A stretch of 64,000 bases of DNA from Branchiostoma floridae (Eukaryota; Chordata; Leptocardii; Amphioxiformes; Branchiostomatidae): positions 21,188,191-21,252,190 of the forward strand of contig NC_049986.1 of NCBI RefSeq assembly GCF_000003815.2. The letters run 5' to 3'. The position numbers were made by a program, and so were the translations under genes. Positions 1 through 11,045 of this stretch are shown in pieces (the stretch's first letter is position 1; each line of letters opens with the position of its first letter). The notes beneath the pieces were generated by a model. The model had not been told where the DNA came from and did not search any database. It saw only the letters and a list, made by a program, of their open reading frames with translations.

Positions 1-142
1 TAGATAATCAGGATAAGTGCAACACTTCTGTAAAAAAAACATACATTTATGTTACACTAGTTGATGTTATCTAATAGTCAATCACAGAATATAGTGATAT
101 GACAAACACTGCAATATTTGTTAGTATTTATGTTGTCCTCAG

Positions 143-1446
143 AGCACATTTGAGATGAAGAGTGACACAGAAATTGTCATCCACAACCCTAACCGTCTCA
201 CGATGACCGCCAAGTTGACTGGAAACGACCTGACATTTGTAAGTAGTATATCTATGTATCGTTATCTTTATCACCAGTATCTATTGTTAACTTATCAATT
301 ACTGTATCAACACTATTTGGTTATATTGTATGTACTAGTAGTTTTTATAAAACATGACCGGGTTTCCTGTTCGTTTGATTGTAACGTCTTTAAAAATTTC
401 TGCCCACAACCATGTCAGCCCGATGGTTCCGTGTATATGTAGGTTTTTATGACCTACTATTATACTAGTAAAGCTATTATATTAAGGTTACCTAGTCGAC
501 ATAAAATACAAATTGAGGATAGAAACACTGATGCTGACTGTTCTCAAGTAACCGGTGAGGAACTGTAAAACGTTTTATAAGTCAATATTACGAATGCTCT
601 CAACAATATTCTATCTAGATAGCAGGCACATGTATTGCAATATATCAATTTAGAGGGGTGAAACTTACCACAGAAGATGGCATGCCTATACTGAAATATA
701 GGCTTACAATTATATATAGAGATAGATAGATAGATGGTTTATTGCGCAACAATTGCATCAGTAACAATGTATGGCAATTTACATACAACAAAAGGTACAG
801 TCTAATACTACACATATAAGTTATATTGCAACAATTACAGCTATTACAATACTAGTGGTATCTACAGTAGGTATTAAAGGGAACTATAACATACATCAGG
901 TTTGGTATTTCTATGCTACTAGCGACATAATATTTGCCAACAGTTATTAACATTACGGTTACAAATGTAGCTTCGTCTTGGTGCATGACCCCGGGTGACC
1001 CCGGGTAATTAGAAATGGCCGCTGAAATTAGCAAGAGAATTATTAACAGCTTGTTCTTAAACAATAGTACAAGGCTGTGCCATTGAAGCAGCAAAGACTT
1101 GGGCGTTGTCCTTCTTATCCTTCTAACATCTCAAAGCCCACACATAAAGAAATGTGGGATCTTTCGTCTTCCACTGTCTTCGAAAAAGGAGTCGAACCCA
1201 ATAACCCAGGATCTAAAATTAGCTTTTACTAGCTTTAGACTAGAGTAGACACTTGTGATATTGTCTTTACACTGTTTGAATCTCTTAAGTGACTTGCAAT
1301 TAGCCCACTGGCAAGAATTTGCAATAAACTTTATTATTATTGTTATTATCTGATAGTGTGATTAAATCCATGCCATGCTTTGTCAACAGACCCAGGCCAT
1401 TGATGACGTCAGCGTGGACAGTGTGTTCACCAAGTCCACGGAGTGA
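143..1446 (+). CDS. 3' end of an unrecognised gene (last two coding exons)
   Basis: Two exons join in frame. The first, 143-238, follows a cctcag acceptor and ends at a gtaagt donor. The second, 1390-1446, follows tttgtcaacag and ends in TGA. Together they encode about 50 residues, beginning STFEMKSDTEIVIHNPNRL and ending DVSVDSVFTKSTE before the stop. Both junctions are phase 0. The alternating hydrophobic and polar residues in the first exon suggest beta strands. The rest of the gene lies upstream of the window. I do not recognise the family and give no function. Candidate polyadenylation signals follow at 1964-1969 and 2083-2088. The clean junctions and continuous frame make a real gene end likely. 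Confidence 0.6.
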
Positions 1447-2290
1447 GAAACCACCATCTTCCGGTCAACCATCAACACAGGCCTGAAATACAGTGGTTTT
1501 TCTTTAGCTACATGTTTACCTTTGCTCTGGCTAGGGTATACGTAGTTCTGTAGTAACGTTGACTTTGTGCCTTCTTAGTCATTTTAGCCTATTGTGAAGT
1601 AGTATCGGATTTAGTTTGTTTAGAGTGCATAGAAAGGAAAACTATTATGATGGTGTCACTACAATGCATCAACACAGGCCTGGAATTCAGCGTTTTTTCT
1701 TTCGCTACATGTTTACCTTTGCTCTGGCTAGGGTATACGTCGTTCTGTAGTAACATTGACTAACATGTGCCTACGGAGTAGAATCGGCGCAGTTGTTATT
1801 TTAAGCTTAAGCCAACTGTGAAGTAGTATTGAATTTAGTTTGTTTAGAGCGCATAGAAAAGTAAACTATTATGATGGTGGCATTACATTCATTTACGTTG
1901 TATGCACGTATATATGAGCTTCTCTAGCTAAATGAGATAATTGGACAGTTATCCAAGTAACTCAATAAATTCTATTAACCATTTCGAATTTCTTCTTCAG
2001 CTATCTGACCTGGTGTCCGAACATATTAATGCTGTAGACACGTGATTTTTCATGATGTTATCCTAAGAAAACATTGCAGCAAAATAAAACCTTTAGCCAC
2101 CTGATGTCTGACTGATTACCAAAATGTAACTGACTTTATTGTTTGTTACCATTAAAATGCGCATTAAAATTGCTACTGTCAGCGATTCATTTATTAGATA
2201 TCACGAAACCTCATCTGTATTTCAAGGCTTATTGTTCATAATATTTCATAGCATGTTACGAGTATGTAATAAAACTATGCATTCTCAGTC
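1447..2290. other. 3' flank of the first gene
   Basis: No coding signal seen. The stretch holds the tandem duplication at 1470-1890 and AATAAA hexamers at 1964-1969 and 2083-2088, so it is probably 3' UTR followed by spacer up to the purine microsatellite. Confidence 0.4.
1470..1890. repeat. Tandem duplication, period about 198 bp
   Basis: Two diverged copies sit head to tail. Each opens with catcaacacaggcctg (1470 and 1668), continues through gctacatgtttacctttgct, and ends with a stretch containing aactattatgatggtg. They lie just after the stop codon at 1446, so they probably fall in the 3' UTR or its flank. Confidence 0.85.
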
Positions 2291-2317
2291 TTTACAACAA
2301 GGAGGTTGAAAGACAGA

Positions 2318-2387
2318 AAAAAAGAAGGAAGGAAAGAAAAAAGGAAGAATAAAAGAAAGAAAGAAAAAGAAAAAAGAAAGAGAGAGA

Positions 2388-2445
<58 letters not shown>

Positions 2446-2545
2446 AGGAAAGAAAGAAATAAAAAGAAAGAGAGAGGAAGAGAGGAAGAGAGAGGAAGAA
2501 AGAAAAAGAAAGAAAGAAAGAACGAAAGAAAAAGAAAGAGAGGAA
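2318..2545. repeat. (GAAA)n purine microsatellite, 5' flank of the retrotransposon
   Basis: An almost pure purine tract dominated by GAAA and GGAA units, about 230 bp. Apparent reading frames here are low-complexity Lys/Arg/Glu or Ser/Phe artefacts. A similar tract follows the 3' end of the element at 9421-9500. Confidence 0.95.
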
Positions 2546-2555
2546 TGGAATCGCC

Positions 2556-2568
2556 CAAGATGGCGGTC
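2556..2568 (+). promoter_or_regulatory. YY1-like motif at the 5' end of the LINE
   Basis: The sequence caagatggcggtcg matches the established YY1 core (AAnATGGCGGC) except at its last positions. It lies within about 15 bp of the inferred 5' end of the element. Human L1 also carries a YY1 site at its extreme 5' end, where it helps set the transcription start, so a similar role here is a reasonable inference. Confidence 0.45.
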
Positions 2569-3075
2569 GCATGAATTTTCGCTCGTGTTTCTCTGGTACC
2601 GTGTAACGAAGTTTGTACTACAACAGAGAGCGTTTAGAGTGTTTTTACTGGCTGTTAAACCGGACAGCAACCGAGAGAGGGCTGAGGAAGCCAAAGGAAC
2701 AGAAGCGGCCACTTGAAGCAGAAAAAGAGACCAAGTCTTGAGAGGCACATGCTGCCCCCCTCCCCACCGAAGAGGCGCATCACACTCAACGGGCCCTTTT
2801 ACGGGCCCATGCCGGGCGGCCAGTGAGGAGAGCGACAGAAGCTTTGCACCTAGGGGGCCTTGGCGGCAAGACGCGGCTTGCCTCTGTCTGTCGAGGCCAA
2901 GCACAAGAACGGTGAGCTGCAAGCGGCGGCAAGGAAAGGGAGCAAGGACCGCTCCGAAGCCAACACAGAGGTCGCAGGGCGGTACGGAGTTGACAACACA
3001 GAAGTGGAAGGAAGGAACGGAGTTGGGCCCCCCCCCCCTCCCCCACGTCAACAAGACCACAAAGCCTGCAGGTCT

Positions 3076-3645
3076 GTGACCCTGAGTAGTGTTACAGATA
3101 CAGTACTCCCCAAGTCGAGTCAGGAGAAAGCCCGGTGACTGTGAATAGTGTTACAGATTGTTGTTGTTGTTTTTACTGTACTCCCCCAAGTCGAGGCAAG
3201 AGAAAGCCGGTGACTGTGAGTAGCATTACAGATACTGTACTCCCCCAAGTCGAGTCAAGAGAAAGCCCGGTGACTGTGAGTAGTGTTACGGATTCTGTAC
3301 TCCCCGAAGTCGAGTCAAGAGAAAGCCCGGTGACTGTGAATAGTGTTACAGACTGTTGTTGTTGTACTGTACTCCCCCAAGTCGAGTCAAGAGAAAGCCC
3401 GGCGACTGTGAGTAGTGTTACAGATACAGTACTCCCCAAGTCAAGTCAAGAGAAAGCCCGGTGACTGGGAATAGTGTTACAGACTATTGTTGTTGTACTG
3501 TACTCCCCCAAGTCGAGTCAAGAGAAAGCCCGGTGACTGTGAATAGTGTTACAGATACTGTACTCCCCAAGTCGAGTCAAGAAGAAGCTCTGTGACCGTT
3601 AGTAGCGTTGCAGATACTGTACCCCCAAGTCGAGTCAAAAGGAGC
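3076..3645 (+). repeat. Tandem monomers in the LINE 5' leader (nine units)
   Basis: Units start at about 3076, 3135, 3210, 3270, 3330, 3402, 3461, 3533 and 3592. Each opens with gtgactgtgaatagtgtt or a close variant and closes with aagtcgagtcaagagaaagc. Basic units are 59-60 bp; three are 72-75 bp because of ttg-triplet insertions. Monomer arrays upstream of ORF1 act as promoters in some LINEs, such as mouse L1. Because most units are near a multiple of three they also stay open in frame, but translation is not required to explain them. Confidence 0.9.
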
Positions 3646-3693
3646 TTTCCAAGTCTGATGAATGTAAGTACGGATAACGTCATTACAATAGCC

Positions 3694-5671
3694 ATGGATG
3701 AGTTTCTGGACAACTCAGGAGTATGGCTTAGAGAAGTAGAGGACACCTCCTTTGAGGATGATACAGAAGCAGCAAGGCATGTCTATGAGCTTATCAAGAG
3801 TCACATAGAGGGCCTTGACAGGTGTGCTGCCAAAGGAAAAATCCTGTCTGCAGGTGAGAACGATGAAGTTGTCCTAAACCATACCAGGGAAGCCCTGTTG
3901 GGAATGGCCAGACTTCAAAGGCGAGATTGTCCGCAAGGGCAACCCAAGAAAAGAACCTATAGGGCTAATGCTGAGCCAGTAATCAACAGGCTGGCAGAGG
4001 ATTGTTGTGCTCTGTTTCAATTCATAGAGGGAGAAAGAAACCTGGCAGAAATAAAAAAGATGTTTCCAACCAGTAGTCAAACACAAACCTTCCAGAGCCC
4101 CGCCTTAACAAGAAGCAGAACCCTGAGCACCATTGATGAAGAAGGAGATCATGATCAGGACGTGGTGATAAGGATACTAGCAGAGAACGCGAAGTTGCGA
4201 GATCAACTGAAGTATGAATTGAAGGAAACAAATGAGAGACTAACAAAGATGGAAGACATCACAAAACGACAAGATAAAGCAAGAGCAGACATTGCTGATG
4301 AGTGCGACAGACAGATACAGAGCATACAGTTTGCATTAACAGACAACAAAGATGCTCAATCAAAACAACAGGAAGATATAGACAGTTTGAAAGGAAAGCT
4401 TAAGAGAATAGAAACAAACCAAGTGAAAATGAACACATCAATGGCATCATACATGAATAGAATACACTCACTCGAGACCGAGATTCAAGCATGCATAAGG
4501 AAGACAAACCAGGACAAAGACACTACAGCTGAGCATGGTAAACTAGCTGCTTATGTACAAAATCTGGCTCATACAATGGAGGAGAGAATCAAGGAGCAAG
4601 AATGTGCTCTGTCGAATACACACTCGACTGTACGGGAACTGAGGGGCAGCCTAGGACACTTAGAAGGTGCTAGAACAACAGACGTAAGAAACAGGCAATC
4701 ACCAGACAAAGAATGTAGTAAGAAACTAGAGATTAGCAACAGTAAAGCTGTAGGACCTGTAACTGGAGCTAATAGATTGTCAAATATGAACACTGGAAGC
4801 GAAATGCAAGTGGAGAGTTATGCAACAGTGTGTAAGGGTAACTGGGCACAGGAATCAGAGATCTCATCATTCCTAAGAAGGGCGAAACATGACAGCACGC
4901 CGCGAGACCAGGGTAGAATGAGACAAATTGAAGACAACAACAACCCAGAGCACAACCTCAGACACTAAGCACTGAACTAACCAGAGATGACCACGAACCA
5001 AGAACACAGCTGTCCCAGTACAAGAAAAAGAAACCTAGCACAACAGAAGCCATAGTACAGTTAGATCCAAGCCCTATCAGGAGCAAAAACACTGGACTCA
5101 CTACAGAACCAGGTGCGGAGAAGGGAGAGAAGAGAAAGCACATAACAGAGAATGTGCTAGACACAGTACATGAAGTAATTGAAATCAGTGAAGCACCGAT
5201 GAAGAAGAGACGTGTCCCGTGCCAAGAAGAAAGTAGCACCACCAATCCTGCTACTCAAGACAAGAGAAAGAAAATCATCTCGCATGAAGACAATGACGAC
5301 AGTAATGCTGACGACATGTTCAGAGACTTCATTGGAGTAGAGAGAAGGAGAATAAGGAGGAAGAGATTCTTCTTGGGTTATATGAAAAAAAATGACCCAA
5401 AGAAATTGCAACAAACCATCTACAAGTATGCCCAGCACAAAGGAGTCCAGCTATCCTAAGATTGATGCCTACCAAACAGAGAGACTTGTACTTTGCTAGA
5501 ATCAATGTGCCTCTATACCAAACACATAAGGTGGTGGGAGAAAGATTTTGGCCCCCTGGAATAACCTGCAGAGAATGGTTGTCTGAAAGAAAGTACAAGG
5601 GCAAGGAAGAGAGAGATACAGAGGAAGAGAAAGCAAGTCCCAGGCCACCAGGGACCCAAACACAGCTATGA
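3694..5671 (+). pseudogene. LINE ORF1 (coiled coil plus RRM-like C-terminus), two frame breaks
   Basis: ORF1 of the retrotransposon, normally an RNA-binding chaperone of the ribonucleoprotein. I prefer the ATG at 3694, which has a strong gccATGG context; an in-frame ATG at 3592 lies inside the last monomer. A long charged heptad-like coiled coil spans about 4150-4670. The first frame stops at 4966-4968, but coding resumes without a gap in another frame to 5457-5459 (a Lys/Arg-rich region with KKRR and RRRIRRKRFF), then in a third frame to the TGA at 5669-5671. That last part, with VNVPLY-type spacing and WPPGITCREW, resembles the RRM-like domain seen in ORF1 of CR1-like elements. The two shifts lie near 4930-4965 and 5430-5459. 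The stop overlaps the ORF2 start as ATGA. Confidence 0.75.
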
Positions 5672-8600
5672 AAGCAGGCCATGACAAAGAGAGAGAGCTG
5701 TCAATAGGATGTTACAATACAAGAGGATTATCCACAGCAATACCGTTTATAACAAAACACCTACTACAAACAGACATAATTGCCATTTCAGAACACTGGC
5801 TGTTTCCGGAGGCACTAAGCACACTAGATAACATCCTACACAGTCACAGAGGCTTTGGGAGAGCAGATGAGAGGCTTAAAAAGCACACATTGGGACCTTG
5901 GAAAAGAGGTCAAGGGGGTGTAGCCCTACTGTGGTGAAAATCACTGGACTATGCGGTACACAAACTAGAGGCAGGGAACGATAGAGTCATAGGGATACGA
6001 CTCCGATTGGTAGGAGGACAGAGGCTGTTCATTTTTGCGGTATACCTTCCCCATGCAGGGGAAAAGGTAGACGAGTACAGACAACATGTAGACATGCTGA
6101 GAGACTTGTACAGGAAATATGAAAATGAAGGAACTGTTATCTTCATGGGCGACTTCAATGCAGATGTTGGAGAGCAAGGAGGCCCAAGAGGGAAGGGCTC
6201 ACCATCCAGGAATGGCAGTGAGTTGGCAGAGACCCTGAGTGAGCTGGAGATGACCTCCCTGAACCTGAGCCACATATGTACAGGCCCAGTAGAGACATTT
6301 GAAACAAAGAATACTAAACACAAGTCAACTATAGACCACATCATAGTACCAGGAGAAATAGTAGCAGAAGTGATATCATGCAAAGTAATGGAAGATGATG
6401 TCCTGAACATGTCTGATCACAAGCCAGTTATAGCCATCCTGAAGAACAAACCAAAAGAATGGAAAGAGAGTAACCCTACAGAAAAGCTGGACTGGGAAAG
6501 AGCAGGTGATCGACTTCTTGTGAATACATACAAGGAAAATGTGAAGAGGAAGTTAGAGGGGATGGAAACCCTCACACAGAGGTCAACAGTGGCTATAGAA
6601 AAAGAACTTGCAGCGTTAACCAGAGTACTAAGAAGTACAGCGGCTGAAGTGATACCAGCTAAGAAAATAAGGAAGCATCAGCGGCCATACTGGTCACAGA
6701 CCCTTGTAGACAAACATAAGGAAGAGATTGATTTATGGCTACAGTGGAAAGAGGCAGGAAAACCGAGGGAAAAGGACAATCACCTGTACAAAAAGTACAA
6801 AGAAAGTAAAGCACGATTTAGAACAGAACTGAGGAGAGCTAAACTACTACAAGAAGCACAAGAGAATGAAGAGTTAGCAAAGTTAGCAGAAACTGACGAT
6901 AAAACCTTCTGGAAAAAGATAAGATGCAGAAAAGGGAAAATAGACAGACCACAAGCAGTGAGACTGGGGGATCAATTCCTGACTGACCCCAAAGAAGTGA
7001 GAGAGGCTTGGGCCAGCCATTTTGAAACATTGGGAAATGAACAGGAAGAAGAGAGTAAATGGTTCGATGAGTCACACCATAAAGTAATCACTGCAGAAGT
7101 AACTGAGATGGAGAAAGAAAGCCATAACAACTTAGAGGGCATTCTGGAAGAACCATTCCTACTTACAGAGATTATGGCAGTCTGCAGACAGTTGAAGAAT
7201 GGCAAGGCTGGAGGGAATGATGGATTAACATACGAACACATTAAATATGGAGGAGAAGCACTGTGGGCAAGAATGACCCTATTGTTCAACATGATGAGAG
7301 AATTGGAATACATACCTGAAGAATTCAAAAAAGGAATCAAAATCCCCTTACTTAAGCAAGGGAAAGCAGATAAGACTGACCTAGACTCCCACAGAGGGAT
7401 AACACTGTTAAATGTCATGGCTAAAATCTGGGAGAAGGTGCTACACAACAGATGGAGGCCTTGGTTGTTGGCAAGAGGTATCCCACATGAACTACAGAGT
7501 GGGGGGCAGATAGGATGCTGCAACATAACCACCGCCTATACCGTACAAGAAACACTCAACCACTACAAGGAAAGAAACAGTGCAGTCTATGGGTGCTTTC
7601 TGGATACAAAGAAGGCGTATGATACAGTATGGACCCAAGGAATGCTGTACAAAGTGTACCGAGAAGGGGTGAATGGAAAATTATGGAGAATATTGAAACA
7701 AATGCACACTGGAAACACTTACTGTGTATTACTGAATGGTGAGATGTCAAGGGAATTCAGAACATCACGTGGGGTGAACCAAGGCGGCGTTTTGTCGCTC
7801 ACCTGCTATCTCTTAGCGACAAATGACATCCATGCAGAACTTCAAGCCCTAGGTGGTGGCGTGTGTATAGGTGAAATCTACTGTGGGTCACCTGCACTGG
7901 CAGATGATATAAGTCTTCTTGCAAGCACCAGGATGGGATTAGAGAAGCTGATAGGTGCAATGCATGACTATGGAAGGAAATGGCGGTTCCAATATGCCCC
8001 GGAAAAAAGCAAGTGTGTAGTGTTTGGAAAAAGGGTAAAGGAGCACCCCACAGCAACAGTCCTGACAAGTGATTGGAAGATGGGAGCATCCACAATCCCA
8101 GAAGTAACTGTGGTGACCCATGTGGGGGTCCAGCACTCGACCGACCTCAGAACATCAGAGGCCATAGAAAAAGCGTGCAAGAAAGGGAAGGGTAAAATCA
8201 GTGCAATACTGGCAACGGGTTCTGAGGGACATACTCCAAACCCCATAATCACCAAGAGACTGTACAGCACAATTGTAATCCCTACCATGATGCATGGCTG
8301 TGAACTGTGGTATCCAACCAACACCGACCTACTTAAGTTAGAAAGAGTCCACAGAGCAGGGGTTAAACAAATGCAAGGAATGCACTTCCAGACAGAGACT
8401 AATGCAAGTCTGGGATCACTGGGGATGCTGACATTAAAAGCCATGATGGTACAACGCAAACTATATTTCTTTGGAAGGCTGACACAACTACCCAGTTCAA
8501 TATTGGCCAAAAAAATCTTCACGTACAGACTTTACTCATATATTCTNNNNNNNNNNNNNNNNNNNNNNNNNNNNNNNNNNNNNNNNNNNNNNNNNNNNNN

Positions 8601-9203
8601 NNNNNNNNNNNNNNNNNNNNNNNNNNNNNNNNNNNNNNNNNNNNNNNNNNNNNNNNNNNNNNNNNNNNNNNNNNNNNNNNNNNNNNNNNNNNNNNNNNNN
8701 NNNNNNNNNNNNNNNNNNNNNNNNNNNNNNNNNNNNNNNNNNNNNNNNNNNNNNNNNNNNNNNNNNNNNNNNNNNNNNNNNNNNNNNNNNNNNNNNNNNN
8801 NNNNNNNNNNNNNNNAGAAACCCGAACACAGAGTTACTTGCAAGACCTCATACATCTGAGTACTGCTCCAGTGAACCAAGGCAACAGACTGTGTCCAACA
8901 TGTGACAGAATGACTCAGGACATTGTAGGACACTTAGTAGCTGAATGCACTACATTTAACAACATCAGAACTGATATAGTAAATGAGATAACAGACAGAC
9001 TTGGTGTTAATGTTGCTGTTAGAGTGTTCCAACAACATGATGAAAGACTAGTGGAGATTGTCTTAGGGGCAGAAGTAGTCGAAGAAGAGGTAGAAGCAGA
9101 GAGTTGGGAATGTTTTATCCTCACAGTGGCTAAAATTATAAAGCCCTTGGCGTCTATGGCTTTAAAGCACACGATATGGAAGGACTCGAGTCTGGAAATA
9201 TAA
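5668..9203 (+). pseudogene. LINE ORF2: endonuclease, reverse transcriptase, CCHC motif; broken
   Basis: It starts at the ATG at 5668, overlapping the ORF1 stop. The endonuclease part shows SIGCYNTRGL, AISEHWL, FMGDFNADVG, STIDHII and MSDHKPV, the expected active-site blocks of the APE-type fold. An in-frame TGA at 5935-5937 interrupts it; sense coding continues on both sides in the same frame, so this looks like a single nonsense change. The reverse transcriptase includes LKNGKAGGNDGLTYEH, FLDTKKAYDTVW (motif A) and ALADDISLL (motif C, LADD rather than YADD). After the gap at 8547-8815 the frame differs and a CPTC-x9-HLVAEC motif at about 8895-8955 precedes the stop at 9201-9203. The shift may come from the gap length. 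Confidence 0.85.
8547..8815. other. Assembly gap inside LINE ORF2
   Basis: A run of 269 N. It removes the region between the reverse transcriptase thumb and the C-terminal zinc-binding motif. Confidence 1.
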
Positions 9204-9420
9204 CAGAAAACAACAGAAAACAGAAGCATGTCACACGACATGAGTTTGGAAAGAGAAAGAAGTGGAATTGTCACAGATTTTATGTATTAACGCTACTTAG
9301 CGATTATATAAATGTGTCGCATACTAGTAACGTATATAAGCTGCATGTTTTAAAGAGAAATTTTATTGTATGTAACTGAGTGGTTTTATATGCTCTCCCA
9401 AGTGGAGGAATAAAGTACAA

Positions 9421-9500
9421 GAAAGAAAGGAAGAGAGGAAGAAAGAAAGAAAGAAGGAAAGAAAGAAAGAAAAAGAAAGAAAGAAAGAAAAAAAGAAAGC
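9421..9500. repeat. (GAAA)n tract, 3' flank or tail of the LINE
   Basis: GAAA/GGAA repeats start directly after aataaagtacaa. The tract is either the element's own tail or the right half of a microsatellite target; see the matching tract at 2318-2545. Confidence 0.9.
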
Positions 9501-9505
9501 GAGCT

Positions 9506-9790
9506 TAAGTTGACCTTAACCATCTTGTTCACAACGCCTACCCACGTATTATCTAAAATTATAATCCATTAAGAGGTTCTAAAGTTATGCTGACAATAAG
9601 GCGAAAAAACAGACACACCAAAAACGAGGTCACACGCTTGTGGCATGGGTCAAAGTATAATAGGCCTTGACGTTCGTCTCCCCAACGCTTATAACACTCC
9701 ATCCAGGGGTTCTAAACTTATCCTAAAACACAACAAAAAAAACACAGAGACACACCATAAAAAATGCAAACGAATGTAGAAGACAGTGTA
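9506..9790. repeat. Diverged tandem copies of an interspersed repeat
   Basis: Two degraded units (near 9510 and 9665) share the pattern ttgacctt / ccctaccca / tccatccaagg / ttctaaacttat / acacagagacacacc with the better-preserved copy at 10890-11010. No coding potential seen. Confidence 0.55.
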
Positions 9791-10009
9791 GAGTACTGAG
9801 GTTGCAAGTTGAAAAAAGTATCCATTTTTTTTTCAAATAATGTTAAAAAGAAATCGGCTTTTTCAAACTTAGTGTTGTGTGGAGTTGTGATGATGATTTA
9901 ACATTATCATATTATTATTATAAAGTTTCTAAATGGAACAGGTATTGTATTGCGCACAATGAATACTAAATACAATAAAAAATTTACAAATTATAAAGAA
10001 AAAATACAT

Positions 10010-10700
10010 CTCTTCCCTCTTTCTCAGTTACATATGTGAAAACTTTGATGAAAGTACTATAATGGAATACAGTGGCTTTATGAACTTTTCCTCATCAATT
10101 ATGCAAATTAGCTGTTAATTTGCATAATAAGTATCACATTATATAAGTCTTCACTTAGGCTATCTACATGCCAAAAATCATGACGATCCGTCAACACGTT
10201 CAATTATGCAAATGAGATCATCATGTGCATGATAAAAATGTATTGACATTTCTCTCTTTCTCAGCTACATATGTGACAAGTTTTAAAGTCCTATCATGGA
10301 ATGTAGTGAATTTATAAAATATCCTCATTAATTATGCAAATTAGCTGTTGATTTGCATAATTTGTATCTTATTATGCAGGTCTTTACTTACGCTACCTAC
10401 ATACCAAAAAAACCTTATGATGATCCGTCAACATGTTCATATTTTCTCATTAATTATGCAAATGAGGCCATCATTTGCATAATTGATATCTATGGACATT
10501 TCTCTCCTTCCCAGCTACATATGTGACAAGTTTGAAAGTCCTATCATGGAATGCAGTGGATTTATAAATTTTCCTCATTAATTATGCAAATTAGCTGTTG
10601 ATTTGCATAATTAGTATACCATTATGTACGTCATCACTCATTCTATCTACATACCAAAAATCATGACGATCCGTCAACACGTTGTAGAGTTATTCTCGTC
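10010..10700. repeat. Three tandem units of about 240-250 bp rich in ATGCAAAT
   Basis: Units begin near 10010, 10250 and 10500. Each contains tacatatgtgacaagttt, a line reading cctcattaattatgcaaatt, and catgacgatccgtcaacac. The octamer ATGCAAAT recurs in every unit. The array runs directly into the repeat at 10700-11045. Confidence 0.85.
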
Positions 10701-11045
10701 CAAAGTTTGAAAGGAAACCGGTGCCTGCAGTTCCAAAAAAAGCCGCTAGGGGGCCCAAACTCACAGCACTTACTCTCTGCCTCGAGGGCTATCTACCACT
10801 CAAAAATCATGAACACAGCATGTCCAGAACAGGAGATATCAAAAATTGAGGTTCTGCTGCAGTACCTTAGCAAGCCGCTAGGGGGCCCATTATCGAACTT
10901 GACCTTCGTTTTCCCGACCCCTACCCACCTACCAAATATTATCGGGATCCATCCAAGACTTCTTGAGTTATGCTGTTAACACACAGACAGACAGACAGAC
11001 ACACAGACTCACAAGCCCAAAACATAACCTTAGCCATTCTGGCAA
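10700..11045. repeat. Interspersed repeat with gccgctagggggccc motif and (CAGA)n tail
   Basis: The motif gccgctagggggccca occurs twice (about 10743 and 10873). The unit ends with tgagttatgctgttaacaca followed by cagacagacag and a short conserved tail. A reverse-orientation fragment is at 20320-20460. I cannot place it in a named family. Confidence 0.7.

Larger units (their letters stand above)
2546..9420 (+). mobile_element. Near full-length non-LTR retrotransposon (LINE), degraded
   Basis: About 6.9 kb in the order expected of an autonomous LINE: a GC-rich leader (2546-3075), tandem 5' monomers (3076-3645), ORF1, ORF2 with an apurinic-type endonuclease and a reverse transcriptase, a C-terminal CCHC-type motif, then a 3' end with AATAAA at 9409-9414. 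No long terminal repeats are seen. Both flanks are (GAAA)n, so the exact ends are uncertain. Two frame breaks in ORF1, an in-frame TGA in ORF2 and an assembly gap mean this copy is probably inactive. The reverse transcriptase resembles the CR1/L2/I range of LINEs, but I cannot assign the clade by eye. Confidence 0.9.

Noticed and set aside
2275-3060. Long open frames over the GAAA tract and LINE leader, both strands
   Set aside because: Low-complexity Lys/Glu or Ser/Phe translations of a microsatellite and GC-rich leader.
3135-3464. Monomer array as a repeat-coding gene
   Set aside because: The open frame follows from unit lengths near a multiple of three; no independent start, splice or stop context supports a protein.
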